A stretch of 64,000 nucleotides of DNA from Streblospio benedicti (lineage: Eukaryota; Annelida; Polychaeta; Spionida; Spionidae), in NCBI GenBank assembly GCA_019095985.1, contig CM032668.1, forward strand, positions 19,269,856 to 19,333,855. The letters are read 5' to 3'. Shown piece by piece: positions 45,241 through 56,780 of the stretch (within the stretch, counting starts at the first letter, position 1; each line of letters starts with the position of its first letter). Made by a program: the position numbers and the translations under genes. The notes under the pieces are model-generated. The model did not search any database. It was not told the DNA's origin and saw only the letters and a program-made list of their open reading frames with translations.

Positions 45241-48200
45241 AACTACATGGTGTCAGAAGATGGCAGAAGCAAATCTAGTGCGTCCGGATCCACTGGTTTT
45301 TGACAAAAACGTTCATGAATCGTTCGCGGAATTCGAGGAAGCTTGGAGAATCTATGCTGAAGCAGGCCTACAAGGCAAGTCTAAAAAGCAAAAAGCCTCA
45401 TTCCTATTGAACTTCGCAGGCAAAGATGCTAGAACGAAAGCCAAATCATTTGTGTATGCCCCAGAAATTAAAAATGACAATGGTGACGTAGTAACTCCGG
45501 CTGAAACTAAAGATGACCCGGAAGTATTGTTGAAAAAATTCAAAGAAGTGTGTAGCATAAAAGTAAATGTGATGATGGAAAGACATGCATTCTTTGAGAG
45601 AAAGCAAGGCAATGATAAAAATGGGGATCCCGAGAGTTTCTCTGCATTTCTTGCTGATGTCAAGATCAAAGCAACAACATGCAAATTTGGTGACCTACAA
45701 GATGAGTTCATCAGAGACCGCATCGTATGTGGCGTACGTGACGAGAGTGTACGGAAAGAACTGTTCAAAGAAAAGGACCTCGACCTAGCAAGAGCTATTG
45801 CTATATGTAGGGCCAATGAACAATCTGACAAGCACATTAAAGATCTGAAAAAGGCAGAGCAAGATGTCCATGCTGTACACTACAATAGATCAAATGCAAG
45901 GAGAAACAGAAAGCATCAGCCATCACAGCAGCCGCGACCAAATAAACCAGAACAAAAATCCACAAGTGGTTGTTACAAGTGTGGAAGTAAGCAAATGCAC
46001 AAAAGGGAAGAATGCCCTGCATTTGGACAACAATGTTCAAAATGTTTAAAATGGAATCACTATGCTAAGATGTGTTTATCCATGGTCAATGACACACAGC
46101 AAAAGGGTCAGAACCAACAGCGCAGCCAGTTATATCAACAACGCCGTCGCAAAAGTTGATGACCTCGCAGATGAGTATTTCTATGAAGATGAAGATGAAG
46201 AACAGTTCGAAATTGGCAGTATTGAACTACAGTACAACGTAGATGAAATGACGACAAAAGATGAACTGTATACCACTTTATCACTGGATGGAAATCAGAT
46301 AAAATTGAAAGTTGACACAGGTGCAAGATGCAATGTGTTAACAACCTCGATGCTAGAGAGGATGAAAACAAGCAAGACCATAAATACCGCAAATAAGGTG
46401 CGTCTAGTAGCATACAGTGGTGACTCTTTTACCACAGAAGGAACAATCAAGTTGTGTTGCCCAGACAGACATGGAAAACAACACACACTAGAATTTCATG
46501 TTGTCAATAGAGATGTGAAGCCTCTGTTAGGATTACATGATACTGTAAAATTGAAACTCATCAAGTTAAGTGAAAGAGATCCATGAACTAAAAAATCAGC
46601 CAGTGGAGATGACAGAGTATTCCGACCTGTTTGACACCTCCAAACTAGGCCAACTCCCAGTGACGTACTCAATGAAGCTGGATCCATCAGCCACACCCAT
46701 AGTATGTCCACCACGTCGTGTACCGGTGGCAATGACTGAAAAAGTGAAGGCGGAACTCAATAGAATGGTGTCAATTGGCGTGATTACACCAGTGACAGAA
46801 CCAACACAATGGGTGTGAAGAAAAAATGGAGAAGTTGGCATAGACCCCATCAACCTAAATAAATATCTGATGCGACCTCATCACCCAATGAAAAAAATTG
46901 GAGAAGTAATGGCTCAAATGCCGAAAGCAACCATATTTTTCAACACTTGATGCAAAAAACGGTTTTTGGCAAATAATGTTGGATGAGGAGTCCTCACTAC
47001 TCACTACACCCCGATACAGATTCCTCAGGATGCCATATGGCATCACCACAGGCTCAGAAGTGTTCCAGAGAGCAATGGAACAAATTTTCAGTGGCTACCC
47101 ATGCAGTGTGATAGTAGATGACATCCTAATATGGGGCCAAAACCAAAAAGATCATGATGAGAAACTAGAAAAGGTGTTAAAAGAGGGCAAGGCAAGTAGG
47201 TCTGACATTGAATCCCAAAAATGCAAATTCAGAGTGTCAGAGGTAACTTATGTTGGACATACGCTAACAAGTGAAGGTGCAAAGCCAGATCCTGAGAAGA
47301 CCAGGGCCATTGAAGAATTGGCTCCACCAAATGATGTCCAAGGCCTCCAGCGCTTTCTGGGAATGATAAATTACCTGAGTAAGTTCATTCCAAACTATAG
47401 TGAACTGACTGCCCCCCTCAGAAGCCTTCTACACAAGGATGCAGTATGGTGCTGGCAGGACCAGCACGACGCAGCTTACACAGCACTGAAGAAAGCCATT
47501 GTTCAACCCCAGGCATTGCAGTACTATGACCCATTAAAAGAGGTTACACTGACGGGGGATGCATCACAAAATGGTCTGGGTGCTGCTTGTCTCCAAGAAG
47601 GAAAACCCGTTGCATACTCTTCTAGAGCAATGACTGAGACAGAAGGTCGTTATGCTCAGATAGAAAAGGAGCTCCTAGCAGTCCTTTTTTGCATGCAACA
47701 AGTTTGACCACTACATCTTTGGAAGGCGTGTCACAGTAGAGACTGATCATCAACCCCTGATTACAATAATGAAGAAGCCACTCCACATGGCACCAACCAG
47801 GTTACAGAAGATGATGATGAAGTTGAAAAGATACAACATAAACCTGGTATACAAGCGGGGGAAAGAACTGTACATAGCGGACACACTATCCAGAGCATAC
47901 CTTCCAAATGATGGTACAGCAGAACCTGAAGAGGAAGAGTATGAAGTCATGGCAGTAATGCCGATGTCAAATTCAAGGCTGAAAAAGCTACAAAATGATA
48001 CAGCAGAAGATAAGACCTGTCAAATCATAAAAAAGTTGGTGAAAAATGGATGGCCACAGCATTACAAGGATGTACCAGTCAGCGCTCGTCCATACCACCA
48101 CATACGTGATGAACTGTCATACGAAAATGAGCTTGTGATGAGGGGTACAAGAGTAGTGGTGCCAAAAGCACAACAGCAGGACATTGTCAAGCAACTACAC

Positions 48201-49721
48201 AAAGGTCACCCAGGCATAGAAGCTACAAAGAGGAGAGCCAAAGAGAGCCTCTATTGGCCTGAGATGTGTGATGACATTAAAAATGAGATACAGAAATGTG
48301 ATCCATGCAATGCCCTAGCACCACACCAGCAAAAAGAGCCAATGAAAATGCATGAAGTGCCAAGCCTCCCATGGACCATCACTGCCACAGACGTATTCGA
48401 GTGGAATGGTGAAAACTACTCAGTGCTAGTGGACTCATATTCTGGATGGTTCGAGATTGATAAACTCAATAACCTCACCTCCACCACAATTATTAAGAAG
48501 TTAAAGAAACACTTCGCTGCACATGGCATTCCAACTGAAGTAATGACGGACAATGCTAGATACTACACCAGTGAGCAATTTGAAATGTTTGCCAGTGACT
48601 GGGGTTTCGATCATATCACATCAGTCCTAAATACCCTCAGTCCAATGGATTAGCTGAGAGAGCTGTTCAAAGTGCTAAAGCAATGATGGAAAAGTGCCGG
48701 CGAGATAGAACAGATCCCTATCTAGCACTACTAAATCTACGAAATATTCCTCGTGGCAACCTGGGCTCACCTGCTCAGAGACTGATGTCTCGGCGTTTAA
48801 GAAATGCAATACCAATGGCAAAGCAACTTCTCACACCAATAACACAGAAAAATGTGCGCACCAAACTAAAGAACATAAGACTACAAAAGAAGAAACATTA
48901 TGACAAGAGTGCAAAACCCCTAAAACAACTAAACGACCAACAAAAAGTGAGAATGCAGACAGATAGAGGATACGACCAGGAAGCTGAGATTGTCAGGCAC
49001 AGTAACAAACCTCGTTCATATGTAGTCCAATCAAATGGAAAGCAGTATGAAAGAAATAGGCGCCACCTATTGCCAGTCACAGAGGAAAGTCCAAGTCCTG
49101 AACCTTCGACAATTGATCGTCCAAATGAGTCTCCAGCCACACCAACATCACCAAGAAAGCTGGCAGAACGACCAGACTCGTGCTCACCATCAGCAGTAGG
49201 GACTCCAGCAGTTACTCCAAACAAAAGTGCAGAGACAAGACGCAGTGGCCGAAGCATAATAAGACCAAAATATCTGGAGGATTTTGTGCCATAATATATG
49301 ATAAAACAAACTGAACAAAGAGAGAAAGGACAGTGTTAATTTGGTGTTAATTTGCATTTTATTGTTCTATGTTTGATAGCAAAATTGTTATTAATGTTTA
49401 ATGTCTAATTGCTCTCATTGTTTCATAGTAAAATAGCATTCAGTGTATTTCTCATTCATGAAGTTACAGATTTAATTCTTGACACTTGTTTCATATGGTA
49501 TAAAGTAAATTCATATGGATGTGAAAGTTCAACTTATTTAATCTAGGATGCTAATGTATATTCAATGTGATTAGATTCAAATTTGCAAATTCAATGTTGA
49601 ATTTTAAACAAAAAAGTCTTTGTAGAAATTGTAAATTTAATAGTGATATTTGAAATAATGCAGTATACAGTAAATCAAAAGTAACTGTATGTATACATAT
49701 GTAAATCTTGAAAGGAGGGAT

Positions 49722-49890
49722 GTAGAACGTTACTATTTCGAATATTTCATGTTCTTTTGATTGTACGCAGTTGCGCGGATACGGAAGTAGTAGTCTACGT
49801 GGCAGTAGGAAACGCCATAGTATCGTCATCATTGTGCTAGTAATAATTATCAATAAATATCATACAAAGACATTACCATCCATTATTCAT
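49722..49890 (+). repeat. 3' LTR of the gypsy element
   Basis: Begins TGTAGAACGTTAC directly after the purine run AAAGGAGGGA and matches the 5' LTR for about 165 bp without an obvious mismatch. Confidence 0.85.
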
Positions 49891-50738
49891 TTTATCTTAT
49901 CTGCTCGGACCTGTTTGAGGAGGGGGTGTTGGCAGAAAAGGGTGTGTGTGTGTCCATATGGGGGGGGGCATGGCGGACATGGGTTGGGGGGTATGGCTGG
50001 TGGTGGTCCACGGGAGGAGCATTTAATCTGTTCCAAGATCTCATCAATTTCAACCCGAGCAGCAACAGAAGGGGTGATTGACATTTAATAGTGTTTACCA
50101 GGGCTTACGGGTAGGAGTAGCTGGAGGAGGGATGTTAAATGGATCAAGCATTGACACATACATGTAGTGTGTGTATGGCTGTCACATATGAGTGTGGGAT
50201 GAAGGTGATGGAGGTGTATTTAATCTTTCAAGACCTGTGCAGTGACGGGGGAGCTGGTGTGAGGGATGTGGGACAGGGGAAAGAATGGGAAGGGAGGAGC
50301 ATTTAGTATGTTGCAGATTTCTTCCGTTTCAACCAGCAGCAGTAGCAAGAAGGGAGTGCATTAATTGTGGACCTGCTTGGATGGGGATGAGGTAGAGAGG
50401 GTTGGGGAGAGAGAGAGGGGGTGGGAAGGAAGGGTAGGGATGAGTGGGACATTCCAAACTGCTCCGACGTGTTTAGCATGGGTAGCAGTAGCTGGGGGGA
50501 GGAATATTAGAGGATCAATCATTGCCATATTTAGTACATTTTACTGTGTAAAATGGCAGTGACATATGATGATGGAGGACAGTGATGGAGAGATGTATTT
50601 AATCTGTTACAGACCTGTATACTGACAAGAACTGGTTCGGGGATGTAGGGCAGGAGGAAGGATGGGGGAGGGAGGAGCATTTAATGTGTTCCGGATCTCA
50701 TCTGTTCCAACCGAGCAACGCCGGGTAAACAAAGCTAA
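49885..50738 (+). mobile_element. Helitron-like element, copy 1 (3' part)
   Basis: Ends with a GC hairpin region (GAGCAACGCCGGGTAAA) followed by GCTAA, matching the hairpin-plus-CTRR rule for Helitron 3' ends. Two ~367-bp monomers begin near 50111 and 50478 (GTAGNAGTAGCTGG). The 5' part is replaced by the gypsy element. No Rep/helicase coding. Confidence 0.5.
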
Positions 50739-50900
50739 AATATATATAATATAATAACGACAAGTCATAGCACGGCCAGCAGGTTGTTGAGGATTACTTC
50801 ATTTAAATATATTTGGACATTGTCATAAAAATGTAAACCCAAAAAACCCGACATGGTCGATAGGTGAAAAAAAAGAAAAAAACAATAAATTTTCCAAAAA

Positions 50901-51000
50901 NNNNNNNNNNNNNNNNNNNNNNNNNNNNNNNNNNNNNNNNNNNNNNNNNNNNNNNNNNNNNNNNNNNNNNNNNNNNNNNNNNNNNNNNNNNNNNNNNNNN
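50901..51000. other. Assembly gap, 100 N
   Basis: Exactly 100 N between the end of copy A and the start of copy B of the duplicated block; a scaffold join of unknown size. Confidence 0.95.
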
Positions 51001-52219
51001 TTTCATAATATGATTGTAATAAGGATGAATGCCATTCCTGCTAAATTGGCAGCCATCACGTTGGTTTGGTTTCAATCTATAAACAAAATTTAAGAATAAT
51101 TCTGAGATATCAAATTTATCATTGCAGCACGTGAATTACATGCAATTCACTTGTCCTAACTACATCAGGGTGGCAGGTAACTATATTTTGACACATAAAC
51201 TTACTTTAAGGATTAAACCATGCGCGCACCTCCACATCGACATACTTCAGCAGATTGTCACATCACTAAATTGTATACGTGTGATGACCTGCTAATCATG
51301 AGGTGTTGGCGACCACATCTAGTGCAGTGCTAGCCCCTACATGTGGGGCTAAGTATACCATGTAGAGATACCCTGGCAACGATATATACGCTGTATTGTA
51401 TACGGCTGTAGTCACTAGATTGTAGTGGACTGTCTGGGCCAAAAGCATATCTCAAAATTAACTTGGGTGTCACTTCTACTAGATCTAACAAAATTTCATT
51501 CGAATATACTAATACATGCAATACTTTTATAGATAATCCCCTGATTTCAATTCTCTCCATTATTTACTTTTAGGGCCACTGTAATGGTGGGTTAACCAAT
51601 CAGGTTAACAGGTCACTGAGGTGCAATAGGTGAACTATAAAAGCCAATGGTTAAACATTAACAGCAATATGGTTACTAGGCCTAGGTCTAATGGACGGAT
51701 AAACATTTTTGGTGATAAAATCCTAATATCACATCAAATGTCTTGTTGAGGATTAGTTTATATTTGGTTTAAACTTACTTATATATATTATTTCCTGTCC
51801 ACTAAAAAGTAAGTAAGTTAGGTAATGTGAAGGTAACTCAGAGCGCAGCGTTGGTGTCTGCGGCCGTTCCGCACACGCATCCGCGGACAGACTACGCACA
51901 GTCCCGCGGCACAGTCCAGTCCCCATTTGAAAGTTCCACATATATACTACCCATAATTGTAGATTTTGTTTTCAATATTATCTCTATTGTCTCCATATCT
52001 TATTCTCAAATGGACTGCAGTAATTGTTGAAAAATGTTAGAGATGAGACAGATCGACTAACCAATCATAGAGTAGCATCCAGTACATAGATCTACAGTGG
52101 TGGGAGCTTGCTTGCAAAAACAGTGAGGGTAAAATTGAATTCAGAAGCAAACTTGGGAAACACACGCACGCACGCTCGCACACGCACGCACACGCACACA
52201 CTGCCGCTGAAGTCAACGC

Positions 52220-52221
<2 letters not shown>

Positions 52222-52263
<42 letters not shown>
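52222..52263. repeat. (CA)n microsatellite
   Basis: About twenty CA units, preceded by irregular CACGCACG units; the copy B equivalent of 45017-45060. Confidence 0.9.
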
Positions 52264-52264
<1 letters not shown>

Positions 52265-52349
52265 CAGACCTTCATCCTTCGATCAAGTACTGGTGACAAG
52301 CCGCCTTGTGTGTCAAAGTCAGCTGGCGTCTGTAAAGAGACTAAATATA

Positions 52350-53520
52350 TATATAGTATATATATATAAAGGAAAGAACCATTTTTGCGTCACAAAGGCT
52401 TTTTAACCACAAGGCATTACACACTTCAAACTATGTATGTAAAATCAGGACATCTTGGTGGTCGTTATAATATCACATTTCAAACCAAATAAATTGGTTT
52501 AATGATAAAAAACAAAAAAAAAGAATTTCTATAAAGTTTGCTTACAGGGCCATGTTTGTTAAAAGGTACGTAATACGTTAAACGTTTGTATATGTCAAAC
52601 GTACGTTGCACGTCACAAGGCACAGTTATGTCAAACGTACGTTGCACGTCACACGTACAGTCATACAGCGAGGGAGCTGGGAAGGGTGGTGATGGTGAAT
52701 GGAGGTGCATTTTATCTGCTCCGGACCTGTTTTGAGGAGGGGTGTTGGCAGAAAGGGGTGTGTGTGTCCATATGGCGGGGGGGGCATGGCTGGTGTCCAT
52801 ATGGGTTGGGGGTATGGCTGGTGGTGAGTCAGGGAGGAGCATTTAATCTGTTCCAGATCTCATCAATTTCAACCCGAGCAGCAGCAGAAAGGGGGGTGAT
52901 TGACATTTAATGGTCTGCACGTGTTTAGCACGGGTAGGAGTAGCTGGAGGGAGGGATGTTAAATGGATCAAGCATTGACACATACATGTAGTGTGTGTGT
53001 ATGGCTGTCACATATGAGTGTGGGATGAAGGTGATGGAGGTGTATTTAATCTTTTCCAAGACCTGTGTAGTGACGGGAGCTGGTGTGAGGGGGATGGGAC
53101 AGGGGAAAGAATGGGAAGGGAGGAGCATTTAGTATGTTGCAGATTTCTTCCGTTTCAACCAGAGCAGTAGCAAGAAGGGGGTGCATTAATTGTGGACCTG
53201 CTTGGATGGGGATGAGGTAGAGAGGGTTGGGGAGAGAAGAGAGGGGGGTGGAAGGAAGGGTAGGGATGAGTGGGACATTCAAACTGCTCCGCACGTGTTT
53301 ACCATGGGTAGCAGTAGCTGGGGGAGGGATATTAGAGGGATCAATCATTGCCATATTTAGTACATTTACTGTGTAAATGGCAGTGACATATGATGATGGG
53401 AGGACAGTGATGGAGATGTATTTAATCTGTTACAGACCTGTATACTGACAAGAACTGGTTCGAGGGATGTAGGGCAGGAGGAAGGATGGGGAGGGAGGAG
53501 CATCAGCAGGTTGTTGAGGA
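52350..53520 (+). mobile_element. Helitron-like element, copy 2
   Basis: The 5' part starts TATATATAAAGGAA and TTTTTGCGTCACAAAGGC, then a subterminal region with repeated TCAAACGTACGTTGCACGTC, then GGTGATGG...GGACCTGTTTTGAGGAGG and two monomers about 371 bp apart (52934 and 53305). Its 3' hairpin end is not evident; sequence after 53505 is shared with copy A's flank. Non-coding. Confidence 0.5.
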
Positions 53521-53592
53521 TTACTTCTCTCATTTAAATAATATATTTGGACATTGTCATAAAAATGTAAACTTACAAAAACCTGACATGGT

Positions 53593-54124
53593 GAGCGCAT
53601 AGTGATGATTCAATATTCAAAAGAAAAAATAATATTTCCAGATAAACTTTAATGCAACATACTGTTATTTTTTGTTTCAGTAGATTTATAATAAATTATT
53701 TTAAATCCATCATAGGATATTTTTTAAATGCAAACATGCATCTTTTACATATATTTTATATGTGTGCATTTACTTAGATTTATATCCGTCTAAGAGGTAC
53801 CTTACCTGTAAGTTGTAGATATATCATGTATTGGTAATCTAGCCGATTCAATGCAAGGCAAATGATATACGTTAAGCAATAGACTGCAGACGTTTAAAAA
53901 GACATTTCTGTAGTATTATTTTGTAAATAAGAGTGACTATCATCGGTAGTCACATTTGTGGGTTTGGCGTATCTAGCACATATGGGCGACCCTGAGTATT
54001 CTAAATTTAGAACACGTCCTATGAAACGTGCAAATACAATGTTGCTGGTTTTAAGAAGTTAGTCTGAACTGCGTGGGAGTGAATTTGAATCAATGACATA
54101 CAAAAGCAATCCCCGGACACTATT
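53593..54124. other. Spacer, no gene seen
   Basis: AT-rich sequence without recognisable features. Confidence 0.35.
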
Positions 54125-55337
54125 TGTAAGTACCGTGAATCTCGCTTTCGAATGTAAACATTACCTTGTATGGTCATAGGTTTGGAGATCTTTGGAAGCA
54201 TTTTCCTATTAACTTACATACAAAAATACAATTATTACGACACTCTTTCATTCAAAAATAAATAATCTTCAAGATTGTAGATACTTTTATTAAAAGAGAT
54301 TTGTCATTTACGTAAAAAATACGTTAGCATCAGCTGCATTGGGGTTTAGCAGCTAGATATGATAGCACTCTAAAATACCAATAAAAATCAGTGATAATTG
54401 ATAACATTATTTGACATTTCATCATGAATATACAAAAGAAAAAAGAGAACTAGAACTAGATCTAGGTCAGAGGGTGGGGTACTGGGCATGAACGTTGGTG
54501 AAAGTGCGTCGATAATGACGTCTTCCAAGAAATATTGACAGCATCAAGTGCCATCTTGAAAAGTGCAGAAAGTAAGTGAAGTACTTTAGATACTGATGCC
54601 ATAATCAATGTTCTTCTTTTCAAATAACATATTTAGTTCAAAACACTCTGAGTTTGTCAAACGGGACAACACAAAAATGGTTAGATTCTAGTCTGTCATG
54701 TACCCGGGGTCATGTATCACTGTACTGCAAGGTAAAACACGTTCGAATATTATGAATATTTTAATGCGTTAATTTATAAAGTCTATGATTATATATTAAT
54801 AAGCAAATTACCATGAAATACTTTTCCATACAACTCTGTTTATTGACAGCATTATTCAATACAAATCCTGTAATATTTGAGCATTAATTTTATCGGAGTT
54901 GGCCTCCCACATGAAACCTGAGGCAGTCTATCATAATGAAGCATTACTTCATTAAAACTATATCTACGGGATAAAAGATTTAGTCATAAGTACTTTTTTC
55001 ATTCAATACCCATTGTTAGTCACTTCATTTATCACAAACATCCACGATATGCGCATATATAACGTTAAACACCGTCGACGGGGCTTAAAAATCCGCGTAA
55101 CAAAACTGTTAAACACCGTACGTCGATTCGAAGGTTCTCCTGCATTCTGTCGCCAAAATATAGAACATATCTATTCCAATTCAATTGTATAATAAAGATA
55201 TTTTATGTAGGTATGTCTGGATGTTATTGTTGGTGTAATATGTGCTTTGCTATGGCAGGAAAATGCTTCCAAACCTCTCAAAACCTATGACCATATAAGG
55301 TAATATTTACATTCGAAAACGAGGTTCACGGTACTTA
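54125..55337. mobile_element. Element with ~82-bp inverted arms
   Basis: Left arm 54125-54207 (GTAAGTACCGTGAATCTCG ... GGAAGCATTTTCCT) pairs with the inverted right arm 55257-55337 with few mismatches. The interior of ~1.05 kb is AT-rich and non-coding. True ends and target duplications were not identified; the related repeat 5894-6068 matches the sequence just right of the right arm. Confidence 0.55.
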
Positions 55338-55344
55338 ACTGGTG

Positions 55345-55497
55345 AAAAGGGACTAGTCCGTTAGCCACATTCTCTTATAGTTACGTTGGTGGAAGTGGGC
55401 GTGGCATCATGAAATAATAACGCTCTTTTCTGAAAATATTTCCGGGACTTTGCGGGAATGAATTCTACATTAGGCCGTGCCTGCCGGCCCGTATAAA
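55345..55497 (+). repeat. Dispersed repeat, partner of 5894-6068
   Basis: Contains AAAAGGGACTAGTCCGT, GTGGAAGTGGGCGTGGCA and GCCTGCCGGCCCGTAT; the reverse complement aligns to 5894-6068. Confidence 0.6.
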
Positions 55498-55965
55498 GGA
55501 AGAGGCGAGTTTTTGCGTCACAAAAGGCTTTTTCACCTCAAGACGTACACACTTCAAACTATGTATGTACAATCAGGACAACTTGGTGGTCGTTATAAAT
55601 GTCACATTTCAAACCAAATAAGTTAGTTTTAATGATAAAAACAGGAAAAAAAAAAGAATCTTTAAGAAATGTTTGCCATGCTGCTTAGTACAGCGCCATG
55701 TTTTTAAACGTACGTAATACGTTAAACGTTTGTGTAAGTCAAACGTACGTTGCACGTCACACGTACTGTTACCTACATTGTGAACGCGTGCAGGTTGCAA
55801 CACGAGCAGTAGCTGGGGGGAGGGGGTATTAATCGGATCAATCATTGCCATATTCATGTATGTAGTGTGTATGGCTGTCACATATGACGATGGAAGGAAG
55901 ATGAAGGAAGTGTATTTAATCTGTCCCAGACCTGTATACTGACGGGAGCTGTTGTGAGGGATGTG
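55488..55965 (+). mobile_element. Helitron-like element, copy 3 (partial)
   Basis: Starts TATAAAGGAAGAGGCG and TTTTTGCGTCACAAAAGGC, has the ACGTAATACGTTAAACGTTTG subterminal block and one monomer (AGCAGTAGCTGGGGGGAGG to GACCTGTATACTGACGGG), then stops without the 3' hairpin. Confidence 0.5.
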
Positions 55966-56043
55966 TATTGAAGAATAGTGTGTTGCAAAGAATCTTAAGA
56001 AATACTATTTTTTTACCAGAAAAAATAGATAAAACAATTTTAA

Positions 56044-56218
56044 GGACCAATTTTTTAGTTTTATTGAAATGCAATTAGGGTTGTTATTTCATTTATTTGT
56101 TTCTAAATATTGTTCAGAGTCTTTGTCTTTCACAGTAATATTGCTTTTACTATTCATCTTTGACCCAATAAGAATAAAAGTAATATTAATCACTATATAG
56201 CATTTAAAATACTGGTCC
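56044..56218. mobile_element. piggyBac-like MITE flanked by TTAA
   Basis: TTAA at 56040-56043 and at 56219-56222 flank a 175-bp segment whose ends are GGACCA... and ...TGGTCC, with imperfect inverted similarity for about 14 bp. TTAA target sites and short inverted ends are typical of piggyBac-derived MITEs. Non-coding. Confidence 0.55.
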
Positions 56219-56527
56219 TTAAGTCGTAAAAAGTCAAAACTTAAATTTGCACAATTTCATTTTGATGACGTATAATAGATGGCAGCACGTGTACGAAAGC
56301 TGGGCACAACGGAAACAGAAAGGACTTCTAAACTAAGATGCTGTTTGCGTTATGATATCATGACAGTCAACTTCTGCAAGGTAAATAAATTCAATGTTTT
56401 TATTTTTAATGTTTTATATATTCGTGTCATCTATAAATTCTATTTCTGGTATGTTTTGCTTATCTAAATACATGTATGTGATTGTCAACCTTAAATACTG
56501 TAATTCTCTTATTTCTCATTTAATCTT

Positions 56528-56780
56528 TTCCACACATGTTTACCAGGGGTAGCAGAAGCTGGTGGGATGGGTGTAATAGAAGGATCAATCATTGCCATAT
56601 ACATGTAGTGTGTGTATGTATGGCTATGACTTATGCCGATAGGAGGAAGGTGATGGAGGTGTATTCTATCCAGAACTGGTGTGAGGAAGGGGTACAGAAG
56701 GAAGGATGGGGAGGGAGGAAGATTTAATGTGTTCCGGATCTCTTCTGTTTCAACCCGAGCAGCGCCGGGTAGACAGCTAG
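56528..56780 (+). mobile_element. Helitron-like element, copy 4 (3' end)
   Basis: One monomer (TTTACCAGGGGTAGCAGAAGC onward) followed by the clearest 3' terminus in the window: a hairpin with ACCCG / CGGGT arms (AACCCGAGCAGCGCCGGGTA), then GACAGCTAG and a T. This fits hairpin + CTRR + T of Helitrons. Another element begins immediately after it. Confidence 0.55.

Larger units (their letters stand above)
45061..49890 (+). mobile_element. Ty3/gypsy LTR retrotransposon, broken copy
   Basis: Fossil LTR retroelement of the Ty3/gypsy group, perhaps Mag-like (K02A2.6-like polyprotein). Parts in order: 5' LTR; a tRNA-primer site just after it (TGGTGTCAGAAG); gag (about 45260-46150) with two zinc knuckles; an aspartic protease region (VDTGARCNVL, about 46310); reverse transcriptase (about 46620-47300, with VDDILIWG); RNase H (about 47540-47760); integrase with an HHCC-type zinc region and D-containing core (about 48190-48900); a polypurine run; and the 3' LTR. 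The coding part is broken in several places (roughly four to six) and no chromodomain or env is seen. The two LTRs look the same over their shared length, which would suggest a recent arrival, while the outer edges are slightly ragged. It sits in one of two duplicated blocks and interrupts a Helitron-like repeat. Confidence 0.9.
43626..50855. repeat. Duplicated block, copy A (contains gypsy element)
   Basis: From 43626 to 45060 and again from about 49888 to 50855 the sequence matches 51001-52263 and 52706-53592 in order, at high identity with scattered indels. It includes the first C19orf12 coding exon, its 5' flank, the (CA)n run and a Helitron-like element. The gypsy element at 45061-49890 is present in this copy only. 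Confidence 0.85.
51001..53592. repeat. Duplicated block, copy B (no gypsy element)
   Basis: Begins abruptly after the gap at the base matching 43626, inside the first C19orf12 coding exon. The exon copy carries a one-base loss relative to copy A and cannot encode the protein in frame. The block continues through the 5' flank, a (CA)n run and a longer Helitron-like element to about 53592. Most simply an unmerged alternative haplotype. Confidence 0.85.

Noticed and set aside
50803-51075. Second C19orf12 gene
   Set aside because: Only part of one exon is present after the gap and it is out of frame by one base relative to copy A; more likely an allelic fragment.
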